Positions 63,445-64,000 of a stretch of DNA of 64,000 bases are shown in pieces. The translations under genes were made by a program, and so were the position numbers. The notes under the pieces are model-generated. The model was not told the DNA's origin and did not search any database. It saw only the letters and a program-made list of their open reading frames with translations. The DNA comes from Rhizobium jaguaris (GTDB taxonomy: Bacteria; Pseudomonadota; Alphaproteobacteria; Rhizobiales; Rhizobiaceae): assembly GCF_003627755.1 (NCBI RefSeq), contig NZ_CP032695.1, positions 930,001 through 994,000 of the forward strand, in the 5' to 3' direction. How positions within the stretch are numbered: the stretch's first letter is position 1; each line of letters opens with the position of its first letter.

Positions 63445-64000
63445 TTATCGAGACTTCACCCGCAGATGCCACTCTGCCAAGACGTCATTGAGTGTGTCGC
63501 GCAACTCGATTTGCGGCTTCCATCCAAAAGCCTCCAGTGCAGCCTCGTTCCGACCCGATGCAATCGGAACTTCAGAGCTCCTCAAGCGTTGGGGGTCGAT
63601 TTCAATATCGACCTGTAATTTTGACAGCTCTATGAGGATATCGAGTATCTCGCGAATTTGTGTCGGTCGGCCTGACGACAGATTGAATGCTTTGCCAACG
63701 ACGTTTGGCCTGAGACTGCTGAGCGCGGCGTCGGCATAAACCCGCACGACATCGCGCACATCAAGAAAATCTCGAAATCCCGAAAGATTCCCGACGCTAA
63801 GAGTGGGAGCGCGAAGGCCTGCTACAATCTCAGCAATCTGCTTCGCAAATGCGGGTACGACATAGGCGTCGGTTTGGCCCGGACCGGTATGATTGAAGGG
63901 CCGAAAGCGGATTGTTTTCAGTCCTTCATAGGCGAGCTGGCCGAGCAGGATGTCTGCAGCGGCTTTCGTTGCTCCATAAACGCCCATAGGCTTGAGCGCA
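63445..64000 (-). CDS. GDP-6-deoxy-D-lyxo-4-hexulose reductase-like SDR (partial)
   Basis: The C-terminal 185 codons of an extended SDR; the frame is open to base 64000, so the start is beyond the window. Visible are MGVYGATKAAADILLGQL (active-site Tyr and Lys), IRFRPFNHTGPGQTDAYVVP, GFRDFLDVRDVVRVYADA and the ending EAFGWKPQIELRDTLNDVLA. These match RMD/GDP-4-dehydro-6-deoxy-D-mannose reductases, which would make GDP-D-rhamnose. Ends about 200 bases before the FkbM start. Confidence 0.88.
   Translation of the reverse strand, partial: ALKPMGVYGATKAAADILLGQLAYEGLKTIRFRPFNHTGPGQTDAYVVPAFAKQIAEIVAGLRAPTLSVGNLSGFRDFLDVRDVVRVYADAALSSLRPNVVGKAFNLSSGRPTQIREILDILIELSKLQVDIEIDPQRLRSSEVPIASGRNEAALEAFGWKPQIELRDTLNDVLAEWHLRVKSR

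Overview
This window looks like accessory DNA (plasmid, chromid or genomic island) of a rhizobial alphaproteobacterium in the Rhizobium/Agrobacterium/Ensifer range. The evidence is the VirB-type secretion genes, the PotABCD-like and Gtr-type proteins, the mobile elements and the G+C-rich, GTG/TTG-tolerant gene style. The genus is inference.

Layout. 1-4393: the 3' half of a VirB/AvhB-like type IV secretion operon (virB6 end, virB7, B8, B9, B10, B11), with no virD4 after virB11. 4394-9396: a scrapyard containing a frameshifted hipA remnant, a parDE toxin-antitoxin pair, imuB and resolvase fragments, a DUF3088 gene, a truncated IS110 transposase and an intact Fic protein. 9397-16753 (minus strand): a seven-gene operon with a PotDBCA-like ABC importer, an isochorismatase-fold hydrolase, a MarR regulator and a GH3 beta-glucosidase. 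17130-26134 (minus strand): nicA and nicB (nicotinate dehydrogenase) followed by a GH106-like and a GH63-like glycoside hydrolase. 26491-31595 (plus strand): nicC, nicD, nicE, nicF, a frameshifted nicX and a NicR-like MarR gene. Together these encode the nicotinate-to-fumarate (6-hydroxynicotinate/2,5-dihydroxypyridine) route; the interleaving with glycosidases and an importer suggests it may process glycosylated pyridines. Palindromic operators sit in the nicA/nicC divergent promoter region.

31667-43793: a group II intron, then a second hipA remnant split by a 9.7-kb nested stack of insertion sequences. An IS3-family element (33929-43664) carries an IS66, an IS21 and a second IS66 element inside its own transposase gene. 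Every one of the four insertions has an exact target duplication, and removing the inner three in silico restores an open 310-codon OrfB frame. The outer IS3, when removed, restores the hipA frame.

43980-64000: a surface-polysaccharide locus. A tightly coupled minus-strand operon runs from a GtrB-like glycosyltransferase through a nonsense-interrupted small ORF, GtrA, a sugar epimerase, a UDP-glucose-dehydrogenase-like enzyme, an SDR, an unknown 71-aa ORF, a Gfo/Idh oxidoreductase, and a GDP-D-glycero-D-manno-heptose set (HddA, HddC, GmhA, GmhB) to a transaldolase that could supply sedoheptulose 7-phosphate. Beyond it lie a polytopic membrane protein that may be the third Gtr component, an acyltransferase, a GT4 enzyme, a double-GT4 fusion, an FkbM methyltransferase and the C-terminal part of a GDP-6-deoxy-D-lyxo-4-hexulose reductase. 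No tRNA, rRNA or CRISPR array was seen.
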